From: Campylobacter concisus
Lineage (GTDB): Bacteria; Campylobacterota; Campylobacteria; Campylobacterales; Campylobacteraceae
Length of the DNA: 64,000 bases
Direction of reading: 5' to 3'
NCBI RefSeq assembly: GCF_002092855.1
Contig: NZ_LVLC01000001.1
Location: 62,001 to 126,000 of the forward strand
Under the pieces are notes generated by a model that had not been told where the DNA came from, searched no databases, and saw nothing but the letters and a program-made list of their open reading frames with translations. The translations under genes and the position numbers were made by a program. Positions within the stretch are counted from its first letter, which is position 1; each line of letters starts with the position of its first letter. Shown piece by piece: positions 18,639 through 28,180 of this stretch.

Positions 18639-18877
18639 TGTGCCTCTCGATCCCTTCAAAAGTGGTAGAAATTGACGAAAACAACGTCGCTACGGTAGAG
18701 ACTCTAGGCGTTACTAGAAAGGTAAGCCTAGACCTTATATCTGAAGAAGTGAAAGTTGGCGAATATGTGCTAATTCACGTAGGTTACGCTATGCAAAAGA
18801 TCGATACGCAGTTTGCACTTGAGAGCTTAGAGGTCTATCAAAAGATCGCTGATGATATGAACGCGGGGAAAATTTGA
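18638..18877 (+). CDS. hypC: Hydrogenase maturation chaperone HypC
   Basis: HypC binds HypD and the hydrogenase large-subunit precursor and carries the Fe(CN)2CO group between them. The 79-residue protein starts MCLSIPSKVVEI; the cysteine at position 2 is essential in the family. It has the OB-fold pattern with VGEYVLIHVGYAMQKID. The stop overlaps the hypD start by 4 bases (ATGA), consistent with the obligate HypC-HypD complex. Confidence 0.95.
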   Translation: MCLSIPSKVVEIDENNVATVETLGVTRKVSLDLISEEVKVGEYVLIHVGYAMQKIDTQFALESLEVYQKIADDMNAGKI

Positions 18878-19965
18878 TGGATCTTATCAATGACTTTCGT
18901 GATAAAAATTTAATCCTAGCCCTTTCAAAACTTATCCAAAAAGAGAGCACAAAGCCCCTAAATATCATGGAAATTTGCGGCGGTCATACGCATAGCATTA
19001 TGAAATTTGCACTGCCAAGCTTAGTTGGAGAGCATATAAATTTCATCCACGGCCCAGGCTGTCCGGTCTGCGTGATGCCAAAGAGCCGCATAGATGAGGC
19101 CTGTAAGCTAGCTAGCATGGATAATGTGATCTTTTGCACGCTAGCTGACATGCTAAGAGTGCCTGGCTCAAAGACAAGCTTGCAAAAGCTTCGCGGAGAA
19201 GGGCACGACATAAGAGCACTTTACACGCCACTTGATGCGCTAAATATCGCTAAGCAAAATCCAGACAAAAAGGTCATATTTTTTGCGATCGGCTTTGAGA
19301 CGACGACGCCAATGAGCGCAAATTTAGTTGAAAAAGTGGTGCAAGAGGGCATTAAAAATTTATACTTTCATATAAATCACGTAACCGTCCCAGCTCCAGT
19401 TAGAGCCATAATGAGCGACGAAAACGTGAGGATAGACGCATTTTTAGGCCCAAGCCACGTAAGCGTCATCACTGGCAGTAAAATTTATAAAGAGTTAGCA
19501 GATGAGTTTAAAAGACCGATAGCCATTAGCGGTTTTGAGCCACTTGACATCATGGCAAGTGTGCTAAATTTAGTCCGTCAGCAAAACGCAGGCACATATG
19601 AGGTCTATAACGAGTACGCAAGGGCTGTCAAAGAAGAGGGCAACTTAAGAGCAAAAGAGCTTATAGCTAAGTATTTTGAACCGTGCGACTTTGTCTGGAG
19701 GGGACTTGGCGAGATAACGCAAAGTGGCATGAAACTAAGAGATGAGTTTGCCTACCTTGATGCCAGGGTGCAGTTTGACTGCAGCGCAGAGAGCGCTGGC
19801 GAGAGCAAGGCTTGCATTTGTGGGCAAATTTTAAGAGGACTGGCAAAGCCGACAGAGTGCAAAGTCTTTGGCAAGGTCTGCAACCCGCAAAATCCGATAG
19901 GATCGTGCATGGTCTCAAGTGAGGGCGCTTGTGCGGCATATTTTAAATACGCAAGAGTTGGTTAA
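18874..19965 (+). CDS. hypD: Hydrogenase maturation protein HypD
   Basis: HypD is the iron-sulfur scaffold on which the Fe(CN)2CO unit is built. The 363 residues contain ICGGHTHSIMKF (about 30), GPGCPVCVMP (about 60-70), FAIGFETTTP, and the C-terminal cysteine cluster (AESKACICGQILRG in this gene reads ESKACICGQILRG, then CKVFGKVCNP and GSCMVSSEGACAAY) that binds a [4Fe-4S] cluster. All the conserved cysteine motifs I know for the family are present. It lies in the uninterrupted hypBCDEA run. Confidence 0.95.
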   Translation: MMDLINDFRDKNLILALSKLIQKESTKPLNIMEICGGHTHSIMKFALPSLVGEHINFIHGPGCPVCVMPKSRIDEACKLASMDNVIFCTLADMLRVPGSKTSLQKLRGEGHDIRALYTPLDALNIAKQNPDKKVIFFAIGFETTTPMSANLVEKVVQEGIKNLYFHINHVTVPAPVRAIMSDENVRIDAFLGPSHVSVITGSKIYKELADEFKRPIAISGFEPLDIMASVLNLVRQQNAGTYEVYNEYARAVKEEGNLRAKELIAKYFEPCDFVWRGLGEITQSGMKLRDEFAYLDARVQFDCSAESAGESKACICGQILRGLAKPTECKVFGKVCNPQNPIGSCMVSSEGACAAYFKYARVG

Positions 19966-19973
19966 GGAATTTA

Positions 19974-20966
19974 ATGAAAAAGATAATGCTAAGCCATGGC
20001 GGCGGCGGCGAGGAGATGAACTCGCTTATAAACGAGACGATATTTAAAATTTTTGATAACGAAATTTTAAGGCAAAGCAACGACTCGGCGATATTAAATT
20101 TAAACGGCAAGATCGCATTTAGCTCCGATAGCTTTGTGGTAACTCCCATTTTTTTTAATGGCGGCGACATCGGCAAGATCGCGGCTTGCGGCACGATAAA
20201 CGACCTAGCAATGGTTGGAGCAAGCGCAAAATACCTAAGCTGCTCGCTCATCATTGAAGAGGGGCTTAGTATAGAGGAGCTTGAAAAGGTGCTTGGCTCG
20301 CTTGCAGAAACTTGCAAAGATAGCGGTGTAAGCGTAGTTTGCGGCGATACGAAGGTCGTGCCAAAGGGCAAATGCGATAAAATTTTCATAAACACAGCAG
20401 GTATCGGCGAGATAGTTTGCGAGGGTGTGGAGCTTAAAAATTTAAAAGCAGGGGCAAAAATTCTCATCTCTGGAGATGTTGGCAGACACGGCGGCGTGGT
20501 GCTAGCAGCAAGAGAAGAATTTGAGCTTGGGCTTGATTTAAAAAGTGACTGCAAGAGCCTAAAAGAGGTTGTATTAAAGCTATTTAGTGCTGGCATAAAA
20601 CCACAAACTATGCGTGATGCGACAAGGGGCGGACTAAGTGCGGTGCTAAACGAGTGGGCTAAATTTAGCAAATTTGACATCTTAGTTTTTGAAGAAAATA
20701 TCAAGGTCGCAGACGAAGTGATGGGCGTTTGTGAGCTATTTGGATTTGAGCCTTACGAGCTTGCAAATGAGGGCACTTTTGTGATGGCTGTCGATGAGAG
20801 TCAGGCTGAAGAGGCACTTGGGATTTTGCGAGAATTTGATAAAAACGCGATGATAATAGGCACGGTAATGGAAGCTAAAAACGAGCGTGTCATCATCGAA
20901 AACGCCTATAAATCAAGAAGATTTCTCGAGCCGCCAAAGGGCGAGCTACTACCAAGGATCTGCTAA
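19974..20966 (+). CDS. hypE: Hydrogenase maturation protein HypE
   Basis: HypE receives the carbamoyl group from HypF on its C-terminal cysteine and dehydrates it with ATP to thiocyanate, the CN donor. The 330-residue product has the PurM-like fold pattern LSHGGGGEEM at the start, FSSDSFVVTPIFF, the ATP-binding glycine-rich regions (SGDVGRHGGVV, RDATRGGLSAVLNE) and the obligatory C-terminus PRIC ending in cysteine. It begins 8 bases after hypD, and its stop overlaps the hypA start. Confidence 0.96.
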   Translation: MKKIMLSHGGGGEEMNSLINETIFKIFDNEILRQSNDSAILNLNGKIAFSSDSFVVTPIFFNGGDIGKIAACGTINDLAMVGASAKYLSCSLIIEEGLSIEELEKVLGSLAETCKDSGVSVVCGDTKVVPKGKCDKIFINTAGIGEIVCEGVELKNLKAGAKILISGDVGRHGGVVLAAREEFELGLDLKSDCKSLKEVVLKLFSAGIKPQTMRDATRGGLSAVLNEWAKFSKFDILVFEENIKVADEVMGVCELFGFEPYELANEGTFVMAVDESQAEEALGILREFDKNAMIIGTVMEAKNERVIIENAYKSRRFLEPPKGELLPRIC

Positions 20967-21307
20967 TGCATGAGCTTAGTATCGTTCAAAATTTAGTCAG
21001 CCTTTGCGAGAAAAATGCCGCCAAAGAAAACGCAAAAGAGATAAGCAAGATCGAGATAAAAGTTGGCCGTTTAAGCGGAGTGGAGCCTCATTATTTGCAG
21101 AGCGCTTTTGATGTTTATAAGGCTGGTACGATCTGCGAAAATGCCGAACTTGTGATAAATTTACAAGGCATTGTTATTGAGTGTTTGGATTGTAGATTTG
21201 GCGGGGAGCTTAGCGAAAATGACTTTACTTGTCCAAAGTGTAAAAGTCAAAATTTAAAGGTGACTGACGGCGAAGATATGTATCTGATGCGCCTTGAGAT
21301 GAAGTAA
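20966..21307 (+). CDS. hypA: Nickel metallochaperone HypA
   Basis: HypA hands nickel to HypB and the hydrogenase precursor. The 113 residues begin MHELSIVQNLV, where His2 is the nickel ligand. They carry the zinc-binding CxxC pairs CLDC and CPKC (about residues 72-92) and IKVGRLSGVEPHYL. It is the last gene of hypBCDEA. In Helicobacter HypA also supplies urease, but no urease genes are in this window. Confidence 0.95.
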   Translation: MHELSIVQNLVSLCEKNAAKENAKEISKIEIKVGRLSGVEPHYLQSAFDVYKAGTICENAELVINLQGIVIECLDCRFGGELSENDFTCPKCKSQNLKVTDGEDMYLMRLEMK

Positions 21308-21335
21308 ATTTTACATATTTTTATATGTAAAATTT
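21306..21335 (+). terminator. Palindromic hairpin at the end of hypA
   Basis: AAATTTTACATAT pairs perfectly with ATATGTAAAATTT around a TTTT loop, beginning in the hypA stop codon. The T run after it is poor, so it may work as an mRNA-stabilising hairpin or weak terminator. A second stem (TTGGCT/AGCCAA, 21476-21495) followed by TTTTT is a second candidate terminator for the same operon. Confidence 0.6.
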
Positions 21336-21532
21336 CATGCTTTTTATTAAAATATTTTAATAGCACTAGTATCAAAAAAATAGCTACCAAGGTCTTGATC
21401 TTTAGCTTTTGATATCCTTTTTACGCACTTTGCGAGCTGAGGATAATAAAAATAATCAAAAATGAGCGCTCACTCTTGGCTTTAGAAGCAGCCAATAATT
21501 TTTCTATAATTTTCGTGCTTTGTAGATTTAAA

Positions 21533-24130
21533 CTACTCAAATATCAAAAACGGAGCCTGAATCACGTTTCTTATTATCTTTAGTGGCGAAAGCAAGGCGT
21601 CTTGCAGGATCTGCGTCGAGTACTCAGGCTTATCGGTAGTGCCACGTATGGCGATGACGGTTGAGAGCGAGCGGTCCTTGCCAAGGATTATTTGATTTAC
21701 CAGTGGAATTTTATCAATGATACTGCTAGCATCTTTTAGTAGCTTTAGCTCAAGGTCGATATTTATCTTTTTGCTCTTTAGATCGATCATGCCACGCCCG
21801 CCGATATCAGCGCTTGTGCCTATCATTTCAATCGCCAAAAACTCGATCATATCGCCATTTCTAGTGAGTAAAATTTTACCATTTTTAACAGTAAAGCCCT
21901 TGTCGTTAAAGTCAGGTGTTTTAAAGCTAAGAAGCGATGGAACGGAGTTTAAAAAGCTAAGTAGCCTTTGATAAAAGATATAATCCTTTAAAAAAGTATC
22001 AAAAAATCTCACCTCAGCTTTGAAATTCTTCGAGTTTTCTCCAAGCATTTTTAGGCGAAATTTACCGCCTTCAAAGCTCTTGATACCAAAAAGGTCGTTT
22101 ATAAATTCTCCGCTTATGTCGGTTGCGTCTAAATTTATACTCTTTTCATCATTAAAATAGCCAACTCTTCCTTGTTTTGCTAGCCCATTTAGTGAGGTGC
22201 TTTTGCCATTTTTCTCGGCGCTAAAGCTAGCAAATGGCAAGGTCTTGTTTAGATCCCTTAAAATGATATCGCCATTTTTTGCTAAAAGCTCAAGCGGAGT
22301 GCTTTGCTCGCTGGTTTTGTTATCGTCAAGCACTAGCAAATTTAGATCTTTAGTTTTTACGTTTATGGCTTTTTCTTTTATGTCTAGGCTTAGCTTTTTA
22401 CTTGCACTATCTACCTTCACGCCAGCTTTTGAGACTAAAATTTTAAGATCATCGTTTTCATACTTTGAGCCATTTTTATCTAAAAACGGCAAATCAAAGT
22501 TTGCCTCTTTGGCAAAAATTTCAAGATCAGTAAAATCCTTGCTTTTTATGCTAAGCTCATCAAAACCATGCACGCCGTTTTGCTTTAAAACAGGCGAGCT
22601 CTCTATGAAAAATTTACTATTTTTTGTTGCTATTTTACTTTCACTGCCAAAGCTCATATCAAGCCCAAATGGCTCTATCTTAAGCAAAGTTTCACCAGCC
22701 TTGCTAAAGTCTAAAAATGCGCTAAATGGCTCATTTTTAAAGGCTAAAATTTCATCATTTTTCTCTTTTAGATCAAAGCTTTCTATCACGCCTTTTATCT
22801 CGCCAGTACTTTTTTGTAAATTTATATCAGCCTTAGCATTTGCTTTAAAAAACTCAAGCCCAAAGCCAGTAGCATCGATGCTTAAATTTGTCGTATTTAT
22901 GAGCTTTACGAGAGCATTTTTGGTATTAAATTTACTTCCAGCTATTTCTAAAACCGCGTCACTTAGTTTAAATTCTCCATTTGCAATGACGCTTTTTTCA
23001 TCAAAATTTTCTAAGCTTTTCTCATCAAGCTTTATCAAAATTTTTAAGCTAGCATCCATTTTTCCGCTAAGCTGCCTTACTGGCACGATGATTTTATAAG
23101 CTTTTAATATCTCATTTATAGCTTCATCATAAATTGATTTTGTCTTTATAAGTAGCTCTAAATTTGCGCTTTTTTCATCAAAGATATTATTTATCACAAC
23201 GCTTGAGCCATCAAGCTTTTTACCCTTGTAAATAGGCGAAATAAGATCAAATTTAAGCTTTGAGTTTTTAAGTGTGATATTTGCCTCGCCTACATTTACG
23301 GCTGGCAAGCCTTTTTCAAATTTAACGAGCAAATTTTTAGTATTTGCGGTGGCATTTAGATCATTTAGATAAAAGTCATTTTTAGCTAGATCAGCCTTGC
23401 CATTTATCTCTTTTAGCTCGTAATCATCAGCAACGATGTATCCATATATCCAGCTTTTAACTTCACTATTTAGCTCTATGCGTCTGTCAAGCTCATCAAT
23501 GAAGTTTTTAATGCTTCCAGCCTCGACATCGTAAGCTTTGTAGGTTAAAAATGTATCTTTTAGAGCAAAATTTAGCTTACCATGCAGCTCATGAGAAGTG
23601 AAATTTCCCTCAAATTTATAGTCATTTTTATCAAAATTTGCACTCCCTTCGCCGCTAATGCTGACGTTAAAATCCTTAAAGCTTAAATTTCTAACACTAA
23701 AAAGATCTATTCCGTCTTGCTGTTCGTTTTGGAATTTGATGTCTACATTTAAATAAGGGCTATCAACAAAAAATATATCATCTAAAAATAGAATTTTTAG
23801 TTTAAAATCATCGCCTATTTGTACATTTTCAAGTGAAATTTCTTGAAAAATCGTATCTATAAAATCTACGCTTTTACTAAGATTTAAAAGGCGCTCATCG
23901 CTGCTTTTTTGCTTGCTCTCTTTCTTAAAATTTGGAAGCCTTATCTGCTTTGCTCTTGCAATTATTTTTTTATCTAATTTTATATATAATTGCTCCAATT
24001 TTACGCCGTAAAACTCGAAATCGTTAATTTTTATGCCGTATTTTAAAAGTAAGATAAATGAAAGAATCAAGATGATAAAAAATTTTATGAAAAAGCCATA
24101 TTTAGACATTTTTTTTGATATCGTAGCCAT
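21533..24130 (-). CDS. AsmA/YhdP-like envelope protein
   Basis: One N-terminal membrane helix (about residues 12-32) is followed by about 830 residues of beta-rich sequence with no cysteines of note. It ends in a domain with GRGMIDLKSKKINIDLELK and the last segment RGTTDKPEYSTQILQDALLSPLKIIRN. This layout and C-terminal pattern fit the AsmA-like / DUF3971 (YhdP, TamB-related) proteins, bridge-like lipid transporters between inner and outer membrane. Role in this organism is inferred. Two adjacent ATGs (24133, 24130) follow TTAGGAAA; the second has the better spacing. The 5' end overlaps divergent mltG. Its length (about 865) is shorter than E. coli YhdP (about 1270). Confidence 0.72.
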   Translation of the reverse strand: MATISKKMSKYGFFIKFFIILILSFILLLKYGIKINDFEFYGVKLEQLYIKLDKKIIARAKQIRLPNFKKESKQKSSDERLLNLSKSVDFIDTIFQEISLENVQIGDDFKLKILFLDDIFFVDSPYLNVDIKFQNEQQDGIDLFSVRNLSFKDFNVSISGEGSANFDKNDYKFEGNFTSHELHGKLNFALKDTFLTYKAYDVEAGSIKNFIDELDRRIELNSEVKSWIYGYIVADDYELKEINGKADLAKNDFYLNDLNATANTKNLLVKFEKGLPAVNVGEANITLKNSKLKFDLISPIYKGKKLDGSSVVINNIFDEKSANLELLIKTKSIYDEAINEILKAYKIIVPVRQLSGKMDASLKILIKLDEKSLENFDEKSVIANGEFKLSDAVLEIAGSKFNTKNALVKLINTTNLSIDATGFGLEFFKANAKADINLQKSTGEIKGVIESFDLKEKNDEILAFKNEPFSAFLDFSKAGETLLKIEPFGLDMSFGSESKIATKNSKFFIESSPVLKQNGVHGFDELSIKSKDFTDLEIFAKEANFDLPFLDKNGSKYENDDLKILVSKAGVKVDSASKKLSLDIKEKAINVKTKDLNLLVLDDNKTSEQSTPLELLAKNGDIILRDLNKTLPFASFSAEKNGKSTSLNGLAKQGRVGYFNDEKSINLDATDISGEFINDLFGIKSFEGGKFRLKMLGENSKNFKAEVRFFDTFLKDYIFYQRLLSFLNSVPSLLSFKTPDFNDKGFTVKNGKILLTRNGDMIEFLAIEMIGTSADIGGRGMIDLKSKKINIDLELKLLKDASSIIDKIPLVNQIILGKDRSLSTVIAIRGTTDKPEYSTQILQDALLSPLKIIRNVIQAPFLIFE
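23985..23990 (+). promoter_or_regulatory. Candidate -10 of mltG inside the AsmA-like gene
   Basis: TATAAT on the plus strand lies within the opposite-strand gene, about 80 bases before the mltG start. Since mltG has no upstream intergenic DNA, its promoter must lie inside its neighbour, and this is the best match. Confidence 0.4.
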
Positions 24131-25016
24131 CATTTTCCTAAGTATTTTTGTCTATTTGGCACGCCCTATAAACACAAGCAAGGTCGTTTTTATACCAAAG
24201 GGAAGTGTGGGCGAGATTATATCTTATTTAGCTAATCGCAACTTTAACTTAAGCGTGATAGACAAGTACGCCATACTTTTTATCGGCTCTCCGCAATCTG
24301 GCTGGATAGAGATCGGCCAAGACAAAATTTCAAGGGTTGATTTTTTAAAAAAACTTGCAAAGTCAAAAGCGGCTTTAACCGAGATAACGCTAATACCAGG
24401 CGAAACAACTATCGTTTTTTTAAACCAGATCGCTGCCCAGCTAGGACTTGACCCAGTTAAGCTAAATAGCGAATATAACGCCCTTGCTCCAGTGAGTGAT
24501 GGCTTTTTGATGCCAAATACATATAAAATTCCAATAGGCATCAGCGAAAGGCACCTTGCTTTTTATCTTGTAAATTCATCAAGAAAGGCTCAAAGCGATA
24601 TCAGCAATAAAATTTTTGGCGAATACAATGAGAAAAAATGGTTTAAAATTTTAACGATCGCTTCGATCATCCAAAAAGAAGCGGCAAACGACGCTGAGAT
24701 GCCACTTGTCGCCTCAGTAATTTATAACCGCCTAAATAAGGGCATGAGGCTGCAGATGGATGGCACACTAAACTATGGAATTTATTCGCACGATGTGATC
24801 ACGGCTGAGCGCATAAGAAGTGATATGAGCGAGTTTAATACCTATCTAAACGACGGCATTCCGCCAAGTCCAGTCTGCTGCGTCTCGATAAGTGCGATCA
24901 AAGCGGCGATAAACCCTGCAAAGAGCGATTATTTATACTTTGTGCTTGACAAAAAGGCGAAAAAACACATTTTTTCAAAAACCTTAAGCGAGCACAACCA
25001 AAATATAGGAAAATAG
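24072..25016 (+). CDS. mltG: Endolytic murein transglycosylase MltG
   Basis: MltG cleaves nascent glycan strands and is thought to set their length by releasing them from the membrane. The protein of about 314 residues has one N-terminal membrane helix, a LysM-like subdomain (PKGSVGEIISYLANRNF), then the YceG catalytic domain with IASIIQKEAAND, in which the glutamate of QKE is the catalytic residue. VASVIYNRLNKGMRLQMDGT and NTYLNDGIPPSPVC follow, both strong family signatures. Starts at 24033, 24072 and 24087 are possible; none has a good ribosome binding site. I chose 24072 because it leaves a normal N-terminus before the helix. All overlap the divergent AsmA-like gene. Confidence 0.93.
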   Translation: MIKNFMKKPYLDIFFDIVAIIFLSIFVYLARPINTSKVVFIPKGSVGEIISYLANRNFNLSVIDKYAILFIGSPQSGWIEIGQDKISRVDFLKKLAKSKAALTEITLIPGETTIVFLNQIAAQLGLDPVKLNSEYNALAPVSDGFLMPNTYKIPIGISERHLAFYLVNSSRKAQSDISNKIFGEYNEKKWFKILTIASIIQKEAANDAEMPLVASVIYNRLNKGMRLQMDGTLNYGIYSHDVITAERIRSDMSEFNTYLNDGIPPSPVCCVSISAIKAAINPAKSDYLYFVLDKKAKKHIFSKTLSEHNQNIGK

Positions 25017-25099
25017 AGCTAGAATTTGCGGCAAATGCCTAAAATACAACGAGATTTAATAAAGAAAGTGATAAATTTTAAAAAACTAAAAGGGCTAAA

Positions 25100-27274
25100 A
25101 TGAGTGACATTATCTGGACCAAAACTGACGAAGCACCGCTATTTGCAAGCTACTCTCTCTTTCCTATCGTAAAGAGCTTTTTATCACGCGCTGACATTAG
25201 CATAACTAGGGCCGATATTAGCCTGGCTGGGAGAATTTTATCTCTTTTTAGCAAAGAGCTTGGACTAAATAAGTCCGATGAGCTGGAGCTTTTAGGCGAG
25301 CTGACCAGTCACAAAGAGGCAAATATCATAAAACTGCCAAACATCTCAGCCACGCTTGTTCAGCTAAAAGCAGCGATAGAGGAGCTTAGAAGCAAGGGCA
25401 TAAATGTGCCTTTTTATCCAGATGAGATCATCACAGACTACGACGAAGAGGTTGCTAAAAAATACCAAAAAGTGCTTGGCAGCGCGGTAAATCCAGTGCT
25501 TAGGCAAGGAAACTCAGATAGAAGAGTCTTGCCACCGGTTAAAGAATTTGCCAAAAAACATCCACATAGCAACGGCAGCTGGGATAAGGCAAATAAGACA
25601 AAAATTTGCTACATGCAAAAGGGCGATTTTTATGAGAATGAGCGCTCAATTATCGCTAATAAAGATGAGAAATTTTATGTAAATTTCATAAGTGCGGATG
25701 GCAAAAAAGAGCTTTTAAAAGAGCTTGCTATCCAAAGTGGCGAAATAGTTGATGCTACATATTTAAGCGTAAACGAGCTAGATAAATTTTATGAAAGCTG
25801 CTTTGATGAGGCAAAAAAAGAGAATTTGACCTTGAGCTTGCATCTAAAATGCACGATGATGAAAGTTAGCGATCCAGTCATCTTTGCGCATGCGATAAAA
25901 AGCTATTTTAAAGAGGTTTTTACTGAATACGGCGAAGAATTTAAGGCTCACGGTGTGGAGGCTAAAAATGGCTTAAAAGATATGTTTTCTAAAATTTTGC
26001 AGCTTAAAAACAAAGATGAAATTTTGGCTAAATTTGATGAAATTTTGAGCAAAAAGGCAAAAATTTGGGCGTTAAATGAAAATGCCAGCAATTTTGACGT
26101 ACCAAATGACGTCATAATAGACGCCTCCGTGCCAGCACTCATTAGAAGCTCTGGCAAGGTAAAAGATAGAAGCGGCGAGCTAAATTTCTCGCTTTGCATG
26201 ATCCCAGATAGAACATACGCTAGGGTTTATGAGGCTTGCGTAGCGGACTTTAAGGAGCATGGCGCACTTGACGTGAGCAAGATCGGTAGCGTAGCAAACG
26301 TGGGGCTAATGGCTAAAAAGGCTGAGGAGTACGGCAGCCATGATAAGACCTTCATCGCAAAAGAGGACGGAGAATTTGTAGTTTTTGACGAAGCGGGCAA
26401 GAGCGTCTTTAAAATTGGCGTTAAAAAGGGCGACATTTTTAGGATGACTCAGGCTAAAGAAGACGCGATAAATGCGTGGTTTGAGCTTGCTTTAAAAAGA
26501 GGCGAGATATCAAAAGATGAGCTTATATTTTGGCTAGATAGTAGCCGTGCTCACGATAGAAATTTGATAGCTAAATTTGAAAGATTTAAAGAGAAATTTG
26601 CTAGCGCTGGCGTAAAATTTGAAATTTTAAACTACGAGCAAGCAACCACAAAAACGCTTAGCTTGATAAGAGCTGGCAAAAACATTATAAGCGTAACTGG
26701 TAACGTTTTAAGAGATTATTTAACCGATCTTTTCCCGATCTTTGAGCTAGGCGGCAGCTCAAAAATGCTCTCAGTTGTGCCGCTACTTGCTGGTGGAGCG
26801 ATGTTTGAAACAGGTGCTGGCGGAACGGCCCCAACGCTTGTAAAAGAGCTAAAAGAGAAAAATCATCTACTTTGGGATAGCTTAGGTGAGTTTTTGGCGC
26901 TTAGTGCTTCGCTTGAACATCTAGCGTTTGTTAAGCAAAAAAAAGAGGCAAAAGAGCTAAGTGATGCGCTAAATAGAGCGGTTGCTAGCTATTTGGACGA
27001 AAATAAAACGCCAAATGCTACTCTTGATACTAGGGAGTCACACTTCTATCTGGCACTTTTTTGGGCAAGAGAGATGGCAAAAAGTGGCGGGATTTTAAGT
27101 AAAATTTTTGAAAATTTAGCAGACGGGCTAGAGAAAAATGAGAGCGAAATTTTAAAAGAGTTAAGACAAAATGATGGTGCAAGCGCGGAATTTGGCGGAT
27201 ATTATTTGCCAGATGAAGTAAAAGCAAATGAGGCCATGAGGCCAAGTAAAATTTTAAATCAAATAATAGGATGA
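25100..27274 (+). CDS. icd: Isocitrate dehydrogenase, NADP-dependent, monomeric type
   Basis: This enzyme oxidatively decarboxylates isocitrate to 2-oxoglutarate, generating NADPH. At 724 residues and with IIWTKTDEAPLFASYSL at the start, it belongs to the monomeric IDH family (as in Azotobacter and Vibrio), unrelated in length to the homodimeric enzyme of about 400 residues. Characteristic stretches are NPVLRQGNSDRRVPPV-like (here NPVLRQGNSDRRVLPPV), KHPHSNGSW, WLDSSRAHDRNL and GGSSKMLSVVPLLAGGAMFETGAGG in two parts. It heads an operon with mdh (4-base gap) and oorDABC, so its product feeds directly to the downstream enzyme pool. Confidence 0.96.
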   Translation: MSDIIWTKTDEAPLFASYSLFPIVKSFLSRADISITRADISLAGRILSLFSKELGLNKSDELELLGELTSHKEANIIKLPNISATLVQLKAAIEELRSKGINVPFYPDEIITDYDEEVAKKYQKVLGSAVNPVLRQGNSDRRVLPPVKEFAKKHPHSNGSWDKANKTKICYMQKGDFYENERSIIANKDEKFYVNFISADGKKELLKELAIQSGEIVDATYLSVNELDKFYESCFDEAKKENLTLSLHLKCTMMKVSDPVIFAHAIKSYFKEVFTEYGEEFKAHGVEAKNGLKDMFSKILQLKNKDEILAKFDEILSKKAKIWALNENASNFDVPNDVIIDASVPALIRSSGKVKDRSGELNFSLCMIPDRTYARVYEACVADFKEHGALDVSKIGSVANVGLMAKKAEEYGSHDKTFIAKEDGEFVVFDEAGKSVFKIGVKKGDIFRMTQAKEDAINAWFELALKRGEISKDELIFWLDSSRAHDRNLIAKFERFKEKFASAGVKFEILNYEQATTKTLSLIRAGKNIISVTGNVLRDYLTDLFPIFELGGSSKMLSVVPLLAGGAMFETGAGGTAPTLVKELKEKNHLLWDSLGEFLALSASLEHLAFVKQKKEAKELSDALNRAVASYLDENKTPNATLDTRESHFYLALFWAREMAKSGGILSKIFENLADGLEKNESEILKELRQNDGASAEFGGYYLPDEVKANEAMRPSKILNQIIG

Positions 27275-27278
27275 GAAA

Positions 27279-28172
27279 ATGAAAATAAGTATAGTTGGAG
27301 CAGGAAACGTCGGTGCGAGCATAGCATATGCACTTTGTATGAGGGAAGTTTGCGATGAGATCGTACTTGTGGATATATTTGGTGACGTGGCACGTGCAAA
27401 AGCGATCGATCTAGCGCAGTCAAGTTGCGTATTTAACGCAAAAACTACCGTTTGCGGTGGCGATGACTTTATGCTAATAGAGGGCAGTGATATCGTAGTG
27501 GTAACTGCTGGAAGCCCAAGAAAAGAGGGTCAAACAAGAGAGGACTTACTTCTTAAAAACGCCGTTGTTGTAAAACAAACAGCTCAAAATATCGCAAAAT
27601 TTGCACCAAATGCGGTGATAATTGTCGTGACAAATCCGCTTGATGTGATGGTCTGGACGGCTCATAAATTTAGTGGCTTTAGCAAAAATAAAGTGATCGG
27701 CATGGCTGGTGAGCTTGATGGGGCAAGATGCAGATATGAGCTAGCACTTCTAAAAGATAAGGATGCAAAAGAGCTAAAGACAAAGATAATTGGCGCTCAC
27801 AACGACGAGATGATCGTATCTGCTAGCAACATTAGCGAAAATTTAAACGAAAATGAGCTTGCAACTCTTAAAAAAGAGACAAGTACAGGTGGTGCAAAGA
27901 TCGTTAAGCTTCTTGGCACTTCAGCTTACTATGCACCAGCAGCTGCAGTTGTGAAGATGTGTGAAGCGATAATAGGCAAGAGTGATGAAATTTTAAGCGC
28001 TAGCGTACTTCTTGATGATGAGCTAAGTTGCGGCAGGCTAGTAAGGCTTGGACGTGAGGGCTTAAAAGAAATTTTAGAGCTAAATATAAATGAAAGTGAG
28101 CAAGAGCAGCTAAGTAAAAGCGAAGCTGATATTAGAAAAAACATTAAATTTTTAAAAGAAAATTTGGATTAG
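27279..28172 (+). CDS. mdh: Malate dehydrogenase
   Basis: A 297-residue NAD-dependent 2-hydroxyacid dehydrogenase of the LDH/MDH superfamily. It has the Rossmann start ISIVGAGNVGASIAYAL, the NAD-specific aspartate in LVDIFGD, the substrate loop with arginines (GSPRKEGQTREDLL), TNPLDVM, the GELDGARCRYEL segment and the catalytic GAHNDEM histidine. The arginine in the active-site loop (second R of PRKEGQTR) suits malate/oxaloacetate better than lactate. Its place between icd and oorDABC supports the malate role. Confidence 0.92.
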   Translation: MKISIVGAGNVGASIAYALCMREVCDEIVLVDIFGDVARAKAIDLAQSSCVFNAKTTVCGGDDFMLIEGSDIVVVTAGSPRKEGQTREDLLLKNAVVVKQTAQNIAKFAPNAVIIVVTNPLDVMVWTAHKFSGFSKNKVIGMAGELDGARCRYELALLKDKDAKELKTKIIGAHNDEMIVSASNISENLNENELATLKKETSTGGAKIVKLLGTSAYYAPAAAVVKMCEAIIGKSDEILSASVLLDDELSCGRLVRLGREGLKEILELNINESEQEQLSKSEADIRKNIKFLKENLD

Positions 28173-28180
28173 GAATATAG

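Noticed and set aside
22197..23099. 300-codon open frame on the plus strand, antisense to the AsmA-like gene
   Set aside because: It is a shadow of the codon pattern of the minus-strand gene: composition is Ser/Phe/Leu-rich with no motif, ribosome binding site or promoter.
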